Assembly: GCA_003194525.1 (NCBI GenBank)
Contig: NBIV01000137.1
Location: forward strand, 124,001 to 188,000
Length of the DNA stretch: 64,000 bases
Direction: 5' to 3'
From: Gracilariopsis chorda
Taxonomy: Eukaryota > Rhodophyta > Florideophyceae > Gracilariales > Gracilariaceae
The first letter of the stretch is position 1, and each line of letters starts with the position of its first letter. Under the pieces are notes generated by a model, which worked only from the letters and a program-made list of their open reading frames with translations, had not been told where the DNA came from and searched no databases. The position numbers were made by a program, and so were the translations under genes. Shown here in pieces: positions 53,409 to 62,048 of this stretch.

Positions 53409-55745
53409 TTAGACGTCGTTCGAAACAGCGGATTGGTCCAAGTACATCTCCACAACTTGTTCAGCCGTTGTAGCGTCTTCGGGGTTTTTGTCGTCTCGAA
53501 CACGGAGAAAGCGGGGGAATCGCAGTGCGACGCCTTTATTAGGGTCCACCTGTCCAATACCAGCAGTATGCTGTGGAGAAATAGAAAGGTCAGCACACTT
53601 CACCTCCCAGACTTGGACGGGCTCAAACCACACGTCCGGCTCGAGTGTGTTCAGGGTCGGGGTACGATAATATGACTTTGCTTTCTTGCTGGTGCGTCTG
53701 TGCTCAGGATCGTCAAAGAACTTGGCAAATTGTTCAAGTTGAGCTTCTGAGAAACCAGTGCCAATTTTGCATACGGACTGATATTCTTCGTTGTCGGGAT
53801 CATAACATGCGAGAAGGAATGCGCCATAAGAACCGGTCCGTTTTCCACGACCACGATAGCCACCTATTGGTACAAGATCTAGAGAGTCACCGCATCCTTC
53901 AAGATAGTCTTTCTTCACCTTGAGCCAGTTCTGACTGCGATTGGCAGGCTCGTACGTAGCATTGCTACCGTCAAGGGCTTTTACCATAAGCCCCTCGCAG
54001 CCCTCCTTCACGCTTGCATTGAGCAGCTCCATGATTTGTTCAGGATCACGAGAATCATGGCTCTTGGCAAACATAAACTGGCCTTCCTGTTCTCCAAAAC
54101 CCTCACTGAGAAGAAATCTCCTCTTACTCAGGGGTTCTTCGATGAGACTGGTGCCATCAAAGTACAACAAGTCAAACACAAAGATACAAACTTTGACCTT
54201 GATATCATCTGCGTTGACGTCCTTTCTTTTCCTGCTCTGCAGTTCTTGAAACGGTAGAATCTTCTTTCGTTCAGTATCATACGCGACAGCCTCTGAATCA
54301 ATGATGAAAGAAGATGACTTGAATTGTTTTCGCAACGCAAGCGGCAGTTGTTTGACAAGATCAGGGTACTTTGGAGTCAAGTTTTCGGCATTTCTGCTAT
54401 AAATCTTAATAGTGCCATCAGGCAAACGATGAATCTGTGCACGCTCGCCATCATATTTGTATTCACATGTGAATGTCACTTCCGCAAAGCGGTCCAATAC
54501 CTGAGAGATAGCCTTCGTAGGTTTGGCAAGCATTGGGGATACTGGAACGCCAGGAACCAACTTACAAGCCTCACTGAGTCGTTCATCAATAGTGCCGAAT
54601 TGCAAAAGCTTGGGAATGATTATGTCCCATACTGGAAGTTGACTATATACTGAGTTGAGCGAAGCGGTAGCGTCCTTGATGAGCTGTTCAATACGCTCTT
54701 CTCTTGCTGAGAGTTTGGGCTTCTTGCTTCCATCTTGTTCTAGAAGAATATCCGTGCTGGCGTGTTCATTTTCAAGAACAAATGCAGCTGCCAGTGAAGC
54801 TATTACGGTCTTGTCTGCGAGATGAATACGTAGTTTTCCCAACAGCGCCCTTGTAATATACTTGGCTTCGGTCTTAGAAGCTGCAACTAGCATCTTGAGA
54901 ATCTTGGATTGCTTCTCATCCTGGGTGTTCTTACCAGATACAGAAGCAATGGTACGAAACTCTTTGTACACCTTGCGAACAGTGAGCGGGGGTGGTGGAA
55001 ACATGGTTTTCTGAGTGGTTCTAGAAACATAAGCCACATCTCCCAAATCACCAATCTGTTTATACTTTGCCTTGAGCGCGGCAACTGTTCGACCAGTGAC
55101 CATGGAAAGACTCTTCAACAGAATGGATTCTCCGACACCGAGTTCGATTCCCTCGTGTGCTGGGGCGAGCTTGTTGATGCAGAGATAGATGGTGTTGACG
55201 AGATCTTCGGGAGTTGCTACTATGATTGCTCGAAAGAGGTCACTCAGTATGGCTTGGATTTGAAGTCGACCAGTGATTTGTTCGACTTTTGTGAAGGCGT
55301 CGGCTAGAAAGGTGTACGGCACGGGTGCGCCTGCGTTCCATGTTGGTTTTGCGTAGGTGTGGGAGGAAGCTGTGTTTCTCTTTGATGGTTTGGTAGTTGT
55401 GAGACTTGCGGTTTGCTGGTGCGAGTGGGACTGGGAGTTATCATCATCAATGTCGGAGGCGTCCGGCTGTGTGGTTGGTTGTGACTGAGAAGACTGCGGG
55501 GTTTGAAGCTTTGCCGGCGGTGACTTGTCTCGCGGGGGTTTGGACTGTTTGGGATGGGGAGACTTGGATTTTGCAGAGTGCTTCTTCTGAGAGGTATTCA
55601 CTGTGGGGGCTGTGGAGGGTCTCGGACGCTTTTTTGGGGAGGGGCCGGAGGCGGTGGGCGGTGAAGTTGACGGACGTTTGTTGCGCTTTTCAGGGGATGA
55701 ATTGAGCGGACGGAAGAAGGAAGTGAGCGTGCTTTGCTTGCCCAT
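53409..55745 (-). CDS. LIG1: ATP-dependent DNA ligase I
   Basis: DNA ligase I seals Okazaki fragments and repair nicks. From the ATG at 55745 the protein is 778 residues and begins MGKQSTLTSFFRP, a textbook PCNA-interacting (PIP) box at the very N terminus. The frame extends 14 codons further, but that would bury the PIP box. A disordered Ser/Pro/Lys-rich region of ~125 residues comes next. After it are the DNA-binding domain (TFLADAFTKVEQITGR onward), the nucleotidyltransferase domain with the adenylation site CEYKYDGERAQIH (Lys ~430), EGLMVK and NWLKVKKDY, and the OB domain with LDLVPIGGYRGRGKRTGSYG. The gene ends YLDQSAVSNDV. It is intronless and shares a 417-bp divergent promoter region with the S2P protease gene. 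Confidence 0.96.
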   Translation of the reverse strand: MGKQSTLTSFFRPLNSSPEKRNKRPSTSPPTASGPSPKKRPRPSTAPTVNTSQKKHSAKSKSPHPKQSKPPRDKSPPAKLQTPQSSQSQPTTQPDASDIDDDNSQSHSHQQTASLTTTKPSKRNTASSHTYAKPTWNAGAPVPYTFLADAFTKVEQITGRLQIQAILSDLFRAIIVATPEDLVNTIYLCINKLAPAHEGIELGVGESILLKSLSMVTGRTVAALKAKYKQIGDLGDVAYVSRTTQKTMFPPPPLTVRKVYKEFRTIASVSGKNTQDEKQSKILKMLVAASKTEAKYITRALLGKLRIHLADKTVIASLAAAFVLENEHASTDILLEQDGSKKPKLSAREERIEQLIKDATASLNSVYSQLPVWDIIIPKLLQFGTIDERLSEACKLVPGVPVSPMLAKPTKAISQVLDRFAEVTFTCEYKYDGERAQIHRLPDGTIKIYSRNAENLTPKYPDLVKQLPLALRKQFKSSSFIIDSEAVAYDTERKKILPFQELQSRKRKDVNADDIKVKVCIFVFDLLYFDGTSLIEEPLSKRRFLLSEGFGEQEGQFMFAKSHDSRDPEQIMELLNASVKEGCEGLMVKALDGSNATYEPANRSQNWLKVKKDYLEGCGDSLDLVPIGGYRGRGKRTGSYGAFLLACYDPDNEEYQSVCKIGTGFSEAQLEQFAKFFDDPEHRRTSKKAKSYYRTPTLNTLEPDVWFEPVQVWEVKCADLSISPQHTAGIGQVDPNKGVALRFPRFLRVRDDKNPEDATTAEQVVEMYLDQSAVSNDV

Positions 55746-56162
55746 GTTGCGCGGCGGAAGGAAGAAGCGCGCGCACAAGTGGGGCACGACTGGTTGGCAG
55801 AACGCAAACCGAGACGATCATTGCGCAAAAGGATGCGGGGCGCATGGTTATCGTTGGCGAGCGCTTTTGGCGGGAAACGCGAAACACGACGTGCACTTGA
55901 TGCACGTGGGCTGTAAGCAATAAGAGCTTACAGCGCTAGGACACGGACGTGGGCCTGAGAATTGGTGAGCGGTGATTGGAGCACGAACGGGGGGCGTTTG
56001 TGGCTGAGCGTGGCGCACGGGTGGTCGCTTCGTGGTGGGCAACCGACGCGCGTGGCGCAGTGGCTCCATGTGCCTGAGAGAACTGGCGGGCAGTGTGTTG
56101 TAAGATGCTGAAGCTTGAGTGATCTCCACGTCGGGGTTGTGGGAAGCAGAGTTGAGCTCTTT
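55746..56162. promoter_or_regulatory. Divergent promoter region, DNA ligase I / S2P protease
   Basis: The 417-bp gap between two divergent start codons must hold both promoters. It is GC-rich with no clear TATA box. I see no specific binding site that I can name. Confidence 0.6.
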
Positions 56163-57551
56163 ATGTTCGATATGATGTGCACTCGAAAGCGATTTGTGAA
56201 GAATACGGTTACGCGCACAGCGGCGTTCTGCGCGCCGCTCTCCGGGTCGACGCTGCTGCTCAAGAGCGCGTGCCGCTCTACGTGCGCGCTGAGCAGCGTG
56301 TGGCGCGGGCACTTTGTACAGCGGCGTGGTGTAACACTAGCAGCGCGCGCTCTTTCCCCCCCGCAGGCGGCAAAAAGCGCCAGAGCGACTCCGAGCGCAT
56401 CGCTGGTTGCGCCGTCCATAACAGCGATTGCCAGCACGGGGGCGGGCGTGTTGGTGCTCGGTTTCATCGTGTTTGTTCACGAATGCGGGCACTACTTGGC
56501 GGCGCGATGGCAGAACATTCGCGTGAAGAACTTCTCCATCGGATTTGGGCCCAAGTTGTTTTCGTTCACTCCGAAGCACTCCGAGACGGAGTTCAGCATC
56601 CGGTTGCTGCCTCTGGGCGGCTACGTGGCGTTTCCGGAGCACGTGGTGGAAGATGAGGAAAGCGGCGAACAAAAAGTGCTAGATGATGAGAACATGCTTC
56701 AGAATCGACCCATCCTAGACCGAGCGGTTGTGATTTCGGCTGGAGTGATCGCAAATTTGATACTGGCTTGGTCGGCGGTGTTCACTTCTACGGCGGTTAT
56801 TGGCGTGCCTACGTACATGTATGCGGCCGGGGTGCGCGTTGAGAACGTTGTTGACGCGGGCGGGGCGGCGGCGAGGGCGGGCATACGAGCGGGGGATGTG
56901 ATTGTGGCGGTGAATGGAAAGGCGGTGGGTGCCAGCTTGGAAAGCGCGTCACACGTGGCTGCACAGATTCGCAACTCCAAGGGGCAGGCGCTGCACTTGG
57001 GCGTGCTGCGCGAGCAGCAAAGCGTGCAGATTCGGGTGGAACCGAAGTGCTGCCTGCCGGACGGGTCGTCGGTGATGGGGGTGCAACTGAACGCGCTGGC
57101 GGCGGTGAAAAGGGAACGGCCGGCAAACGTGGTGCAGACGGTGAGGAGCAGCAACAGGGAGTTTTGGCGGTTGTGCAGACAGACGTGGCAGGGGCTGGTG
57201 TCGACTGTGGGCAATTTCGAGGAGAGTTCGAAGAACTTATCGGGGCCCATTGGGGTGGTATCGATGGGGGCGCAACTTGCGAGAAACGACAGCTGGGCGT
57301 TGTTGACGTTCTGCGCGGTGATCAGTATCAACTTGGCGGTGATCAACGCGCTGCCGTTGCCGGCGTTGGACGGGGGACAGATGGTACTGTTGGTGGTGGA
57401 GGGGCTCAAGGGCAGCCCGGTGTCGCTGCGCGTTCAGGAGGCGATTAACCGCAGCGCGTTGTTGCTGCTGCTGGCGTTCTCGGGGGCGCTGTTCGTGGGC
57501 GACCTGGAGCGGCTGCACGTTCTGGGCGCCATCCAGCAGCTGTTTGGGTAA
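56163..57551 (+). CDS. RseP-type site-2 metalloprotease, probably plastid-targeted
   Basis: This is a membrane-embedded zinc protease of the S2P/RseP family, related to bacterial RseP and plant ARASP-type enzymes. The protein has 462 residues. It shows the zinc-site motif HECGH at ~106-110 (FIVFVHECGHYLAARW), the G-x-FGP-like IGFGPKLFSF, and a PDZ domain (about VENVVDAGGAAARAGIRAGDVIVAVNGKAV). The second zinc-ligand motif LPLPALDGGQ lies at ~398-406, and further hydrophobic helices follow. The first ~85 residues are rich in Ala, Ser, Arg and Thr and poor in acidic residues, consistent with a plastid (less likely mitochondrial) transit peptide. The ATG at 56163 is the first usable one; ATGs at 56172 and 56175 follow within a few codons. 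In plants such proteases affect plastid development; the substrate here is unknown. Confidence 0.93.
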   Translation: MFDMMCTRKRFVKNTVTRTAAFCAPLSGSTLLLKSACRSTCALSSVWRGHFVQRRGVTLAARALSPPQAAKSARATPSASLVAPSITAIASTGAGVLVLGFIVFVHECGHYLAARWQNIRVKNFSIGFGPKLFSFTPKHSETEFSIRLLPLGGYVAFPEHVVEDEESGEQKVLDDENMLQNRPILDRAVVISAGVIANLILAWSAVFTSTAVIGVPTYMYAAGVRVENVVDAGGAAARAGIRAGDVIVAVNGKAVGASLESASHVAAQIRNSKGQALHLGVLREQQSVQIRVEPKCCLPDGSSVMGVQLNALAAVKRERPANVVQTVRSSNREFWRLCRQTWQGLVSTVGNFEESSKNLSGPIGVVSMGAQLARNDSWALLTFCAVISINLAVINALPLPALDGGQMVLLVVEGLKGSPVSLRVQEAINRSALLLLLAFSGALFVGDLERLHVLGAIQQLFG

Positions 57552-57898
57552 ATAATAGTTGCGCGCATGTGCGCCACGCGGGCGCGCCTTTTTGTTGTGG
57601 CCGCTGCTTTTGCGCGCGCGTGTGTACGTACTGTACAGTGCGCGCACTTGTCCACCAGCGCCGCACGCACGGCGTAGATAAAAAAAAAGATACGATACGC
57701 CTTCACGCGCTGTGCACCAAGCGTCTACGCGTGCCTGTTTTTTCGTTCTTTCTCGCGCTTCGTCTACCGTCTCTTAAAGAAGGCGCTCGTCGCTGCCCGC
57801 TCGCTATTCGAACTGACGCACTGCTCCTTCCGTCGTCACTCTCAAGTACGCGATCGTTTGTTCCGCCAGCCCCCTCTCTCTCCCTCCCCGTCTGCGTA

Positions 57899-59248
57899 AT
57901 GACTTTCATGGGCGCCGCCTCGTCCCACGCAATGGCGCAGCCTGCCGACCGCCTTGCTAACACCCCCTTTTTTCCCTCCTCCCTCATGCACAACCCGGCT
58001 GCCATCCCCACCGTGTCCGCCTCTTCGCACTCCTTCACGCACTCCGCCATGCCGCTGCCAGCCGCGTCCCCCCCCGTCTCCCTCATCGACTCCCCAGTGC
58101 ACCACATGTCGCCCACCAGTGCAACTCACCACCACTCCGCAATCCATCCGCTACACCCCCTACACACGTCTAATCACTTTTCTTCAACTTCGCAGTCGCT
58201 GCCTTTTTTCTCGCCGAGCTCTCAACAGCTGTTGCCGCCCTTACCGTCCGCCTCGCACCTGGTCACCACTGGTGCCGCCGTTGATCACGCCGCCGATCAC
58301 GCCGCCTCCTTGTTCCCCCCCCCGTCGTCGTCGTCCCTAACTGCGCCCTCAAATGTGCTCGTTGCTTCCGCCTGTTCTCGCCCGTTCTCTCACCACTCGC
58401 AACTTATGCATCAGCTAACTTCCACTGCCATGCTCCACGCTACTTCTCTTTCTACCACCAACTGTTCGAATAACAGTTTCTCGCAAGATGCGTCTGATGG
58501 CTCTGATGCTGCTGCTGCTGCTGCTGCTGCCGCTGCCGCCGCCGCTGCTGCTGCCGCCGCTGCTACTAGCGATGTTGGCGCAGTTTGTGAAGCCGCTTCG
58601 ACCCTCTATCACACTGCACCACTGTGTACACAAGCACGCGCACAATCGCATGCGCAACATGAGGCACAAGCACAACGGTCGTCGTCGTCAAGTGGCTCGC
58701 CGCTCAAGGTACAGGTGCAACAAAAGCAACGACCAACAAGACGTCGCCCATCACGCCGCGGCCCGGCCAACTACATCTGTCCCGTGCCCAGCTGCGCCAA
58801 GGCGTTTCGAATGTCTGGAGATCTGCACACGCACATGAGGAAGCACACGGGCGACGAGCCGTTCAAATGTCGGTATGCAAACTGTAACATGCGCTACAAA
58901 TGGCGCTCCAGTCTGTCCCATCACGAGGGCTTACATCGTAAAAACAACTATACGCGAAGACCGCGAAAGAAACGACACCCTACCGTGGATCAGATCTCGC
59001 CCGCGCTGCTGGAAAGTCACCTGGCGGCGGCTAATGCGGACGCTAGAGCTCGCAAACTCAAGTTGGATGTGATGAAACGACGGGAGGAAGCACTTTTTGC
59101 ACACGGGGCGCCACTTGGGGCGCCGCAGGTGCAGGAGGCGGTTGGTGTTGGTTTGGGCGCGTGTGAAGGCGCGGCTAATGTTGGCGCTGTTGTTGACGCG
59201 GCGGATATTGTACACTTGAATGATCTGAATGACTTGAGTACTTGTTAA
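57899..59248 (+). CDS. C2H2 zinc-finger transcription factor, tandem member 1
   Basis: The protein has 449 residues from the ATG at 57899 (MTFMGAASSHAMAQ). The open frame continues upstream but there it is only G+C-driven Arg/Cys-rich sequence. The first ~280 residues are Ser/Pro/His-rich with a run of 19 Ala encoded by (GCT/GCC)n at 58508-58564. A basic segment (PTRRRPSRRGPANY) precedes two C2H2 fingers (about residues 292-347): CPVPSCAKAF...HMRKH, then TGDEPF linker, then CRYANCNMRYKWRSSLSHHEGLH. Another basic patch (TRRPRKKRH) follows. The C-x4-C spacing and KW-x-SSL-x-x-HEGLH second finger are repeated in the neighbouring gene, so the pair arose by duplication. Likely a sequence-specific nuclear regulator; targets unknown. 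Confidence 0.85.
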   Translation: MTFMGAASSHAMAQPADRLANTPFFPSSLMHNPAAIPTVSASSHSFTHSAMPLPAASPPVSLIDSPVHHMSPTSATHHHSAIHPLHPLHTSNHFSSTSQSLPFFSPSSQQLLPPLPSASHLVTTGAAVDHAADHAASLFPPPSSSSLTAPSNVLVASACSRPFSHHSQLMHQLTSTAMLHATSLSTTNCSNNSFSQDASDGSDAAAAAAAAAAAAAAAAAAATSDVGAVCEAASTLYHTAPLCTQARAQSHAQHEAQAQRSSSSSGSPLKVQVQQKQRPTRRRPSRRGPANYICPVPSCAKAFRMSGDLHTHMRKHTGDEPFKCRYANCNMRYKWRSSLSHHEGLHRKNNYTRRPRKKRHPTVDQISPALLESHLAAANADARARKLKLDVMKRREEALFAHGAPLGAPQVQEAVGVGLGACEGAANVGAVVDAADIVHLNDLNDLSTC

Positions 59249-60593
59249 GTTTTTTTTATTTTTTTATTTTGTTATTACGTTGGTGTTGTAAAGGAAAGAG
59301 TTTTGTGTGTTTGTACGCTCGCTGCTCTGAAACGGAGCTAATGGCAGAGGGGGGTTTCCGGTATGAATTGACGGAAGATGGGTAGTAGAGGTAATGTACC
59401 GCTCGATTTGCGGAAAGAAAGAAAGAGCAGTTTGAAGAAATCATTGTTTTGTAAGAGGTGGAGGACGAAGGTATTGTTGGTAACGGTGAATGGGTGTGAG
59501 GAAATTAATTGTGTGGTTGGTGGGAAGCAATGGTGGAGTGCAAGTGTTGGTACAGTATGTAATGCGCTTGGTATGATATGATAGCGCGGTAAGAGGCGCA
59601 AGTAAGGAGTTGTTCTTCGCGAAACAACTCATCACTGCGGCGCGGAAGCAGTTTTGCTTTTTGTTGTTTCTTCGCGCGTGCGAATTCAGCTGGCCACGCG
59701 CGCTTGTATGTTTTGGTTTGGCGAGCACCAAGAGGGTGCCCACGACGCGTGCAACCGGCGCTTTTGATTGGGCGACGCGCGCACGCTTTCTCCGCGCAGC
59801 CGCGCCGCGTTGCTGTGCTTTTTCTTTACCTTCACGCTGTGGAGGCGCTTAAAAGGAGAGTTTTAAACGCGCGCCGCGCTTTTATTATTGCTGCTGCTCT
59901 CTGCTGCCGTTTTCTTCGACGCCGCTTTGGTTTGTTGACGCGATATTGCGGCGGCGCCATCGTGCAGCGCGGAGTGTTCGGCCGTGTGCACGCGCGGGCG
60001 CCCGCGTGCAACGCGTTTGTGCGAACGACGGGGGTGAAAACCGATTTGAGCCGCTTCTGCAGCCGTCGGGTGCGGGCGGCTGCGAAATGACGCGCTTCCT
60101 TTTGCGTTTTCTTCTGCGCGCATTGTTGACGGCGTCGCTCTTTCTGCTGCGCGCACGGATGCGCGGCGCGCCACAGCCGACGTGATGGACATGTGCGATG
60201 AAGAAAAGCTCTGTAACATATATATGTCGCGCACACAGCGATGCAAGCCTTACAGCGCGCCGCTTACAGAATGGCTAGTGACCACAATAAAGTGTGGCTC
60301 AGCCGTGTCCACGTTGAACAGCGCTGCGGGCGCACTTGGCCGACCAGCGCGGCGGGCGGCGAAAGCGTTTTACAGAACACGCAGCCTGTAAATCGACGGC
60401 GCGCAGCGCTCCGCCAGCCACCACAAGCGCACAGTCACACTCTCGGTCGCGTCGTGCCAACGTCGCGAGCAGACGAAGCGCACACCCCGCTACTGTCAGA
60501 GGGGCTCGCGTTGAGTAAGCCGCGCGCCATTTCCGCCCTACCCCCCCCCCAACCCCCCACCCCCCCCACCTCCATAAGCGCCGCCCTGTGCCC
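59249..60593. other. Intergenic between the paired zinc-finger genes
   Basis: No gene is recognised. The second half is very G+C-rich and just before the next ATG contains long C runs (60541-60575). Long Arg/Ala-rich frames on both strands are composition artefacts. Promoter and 5' UTR of the downstream gene are expected here. Confidence 0.5.
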
Positions 60594-61586
60594 ATGACGC
60601 CGCACACCTCTCAACGAGGCGTTAATGCTTCATCGGCGCTTTCACCGCATCAACTTCATCACCACCGCACCGCCAATTCCTCCTCCCCGCCCCCGCCGCA
60701 CCACCCCCCCGCCCATGTCGCCGCCGCCGCCGCCGCCCATGCTGACGCTGCGCACGCGCCCGCAAACGTCCGCGCACACACGGATAGCGCGTCGCCTGCA
60801 TCCGCTCTCGCGGATGCTGACCAGTCCTGCTCGCCTCGCCAACAAGCGCACCAGCAACAAAAGCAGCAGCAACAACCGCAACAACCGCAACAACAACAAC
60901 AACAACATGCTGCGTCGCGGGACGCCTCACCCACCACTGCGGCTGTGCAAGGCGTCGCGCAACATGAAGCCGACAAAAAGGGAGCACACAGCTTAGGAGC
61001 CGCAATGGCTGCCGCCGCCGCCGCAGCCGCAGCCGCAGCAGCAACCGTAACCATGCATTTACCAACCATTCAACCCGCCTCCACGCCCCAATTAACACTA
61101 GCGCACCGTCCCGCGCTGCACAGCGCCGTAACAACTCAACCACCAGCTTCACCGATTCCAACTCTTTCTGCAATGCCACCCATGGTGTCTCCAATCCACA
61201 AGAAAAGCTCCTCCGCCGCCACATACATGTGTGACGTCGTCGGCTGTGGAAAGACGTTCAGTAAAAAGTTCAACCTCAAGGCGCATAAACGCGTGCACAC
61301 CGGAGATGAGCCGTTTGTATGCAGTTATCCCACGTGTGGAAAACGCTTCAAGTGGAAGTCTAGTCTCACTTTTCACGAGGGTTTGCATCTCAATACGCCG
61401 GATGAACCCGCTCGCCAACCTCATTTGACCGCTGCGGCCGCTACTGCTACTACCACCCCGTTACCGCTTTCTTCGGCTGCTACTAATGCTGCTGCTCATG
61501 TCACTGTTGAAGCGTCTGCGTTGCCCGCCTCGGCCGCGCTCGACGTTGTGCCGCCACCTGCTGTCAAGAAGCACGAAAAGGCGTAG
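60594..61586 (+). CDS. C2H2 zinc-finger transcription factor, tandem member 2
   Basis: The protein has 330 residues from the ATG at 60594 (MTPHTSQRGVNASS); a GTG two codons upstream is ignored. The N-terminal ~205 residues are low complexity: His/Pro-rich, Ala runs, then a Gln-rich block from (CAA/CAG)n at about 60842-60905 and a second Ala run of about 13. Two C2H2 fingers lie at residues ~210-265: CDVVGCGKTFSKKFNLKAH, TGDEPF linker, CSYPTCGKRFKWKSSLTFHEGLH. The second finger is nearly the same as in the upstream neighbour, including the KWKSSL recognition helix region, so both may bind similar DNA. The Gln and Ala tracts resemble activation or repression domains. The C-terminal tail is Ala/Thr-rich with a basic end. 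Confidence 0.85.
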   Translation: MTPHTSQRGVNASSALSPHQLHHHRTANSSSPPPPHHPPAHVAAAAAAHADAAHAPANVRAHTDSASPASALADADQSCSPRQQAHQQQKQQQQPQQPQQQQQQHAASRDASPTTAAVQGVAQHEADKKGAHSLGAAMAAAAAAAAAAAATVTMHLPTIQPASTPQLTLAHRPALHSAVTTQPPASPIPTLSAMPPMVSPIHKKSSSAATYMCDVVGCGKTFSKKFNLKAHKRVHTGDEPFVCSYPTCGKRFKWKSSLTFHEGLHLNTPDEPARQPHLTAAAATATTTPLPLSSAATNAAAHVTVEASALPASAALDVVPPPAVKKHEKA

Positions 61587-62048
61587 CGCTTGTTTGATAA
61601 TCTCATTTATGTGCTTTGGCTTGTTAGCTGTGGTATATGGCGCCGCTTGTTGTGGCGCTCGCACGACAGCCACACCACCATTTGTTTCGGCGCCTTTTGT
61701 TTAGCTTGCAGCTTTCGCTTCGGGCGGTGACCAACTGCCACGTGCGTATCTATTATATTATTATTATTTTTTTTTTCCACTTCCAGCACGCTGGAAAACG
61801 GTGCAACTCATCTCATTCGCCTCCAATCGCTGCGAACGGGAGCGCGCCGCTTGTACATACAACTTGTCGTGTGCCTCGCTGCTGAAACGGCGACCCCTTT
61901 GCCCATGCCTCACGCATCTCGCATCTCGCATCCTCAACCCACCCCGTCCCTCACCCGCAATGGAACGCTTCCCTAATACAATACCGTTGCATCTTATCTC
62001 CATTTGTCCCACCGCCGTTGTAACCATCCCCTCTTTCGCACCTGCATC
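61587..62048. other. Intergenic / promoter of the secreted protein gene
   Basis: The stretch contains an AT-rich run TATTATATTATTATTATT at about 61751-61768. No gene is recognised. Confidence 0.5.

Noticed and set aside
60622-61224. Long minus-strand frames opposite the C2H2 genes and other G+C-rich genes
   Set aside because: Their Arg/Ala/Leu repeats arise from complementing GCN and CAA/CAG codon runs; no independent evidence.
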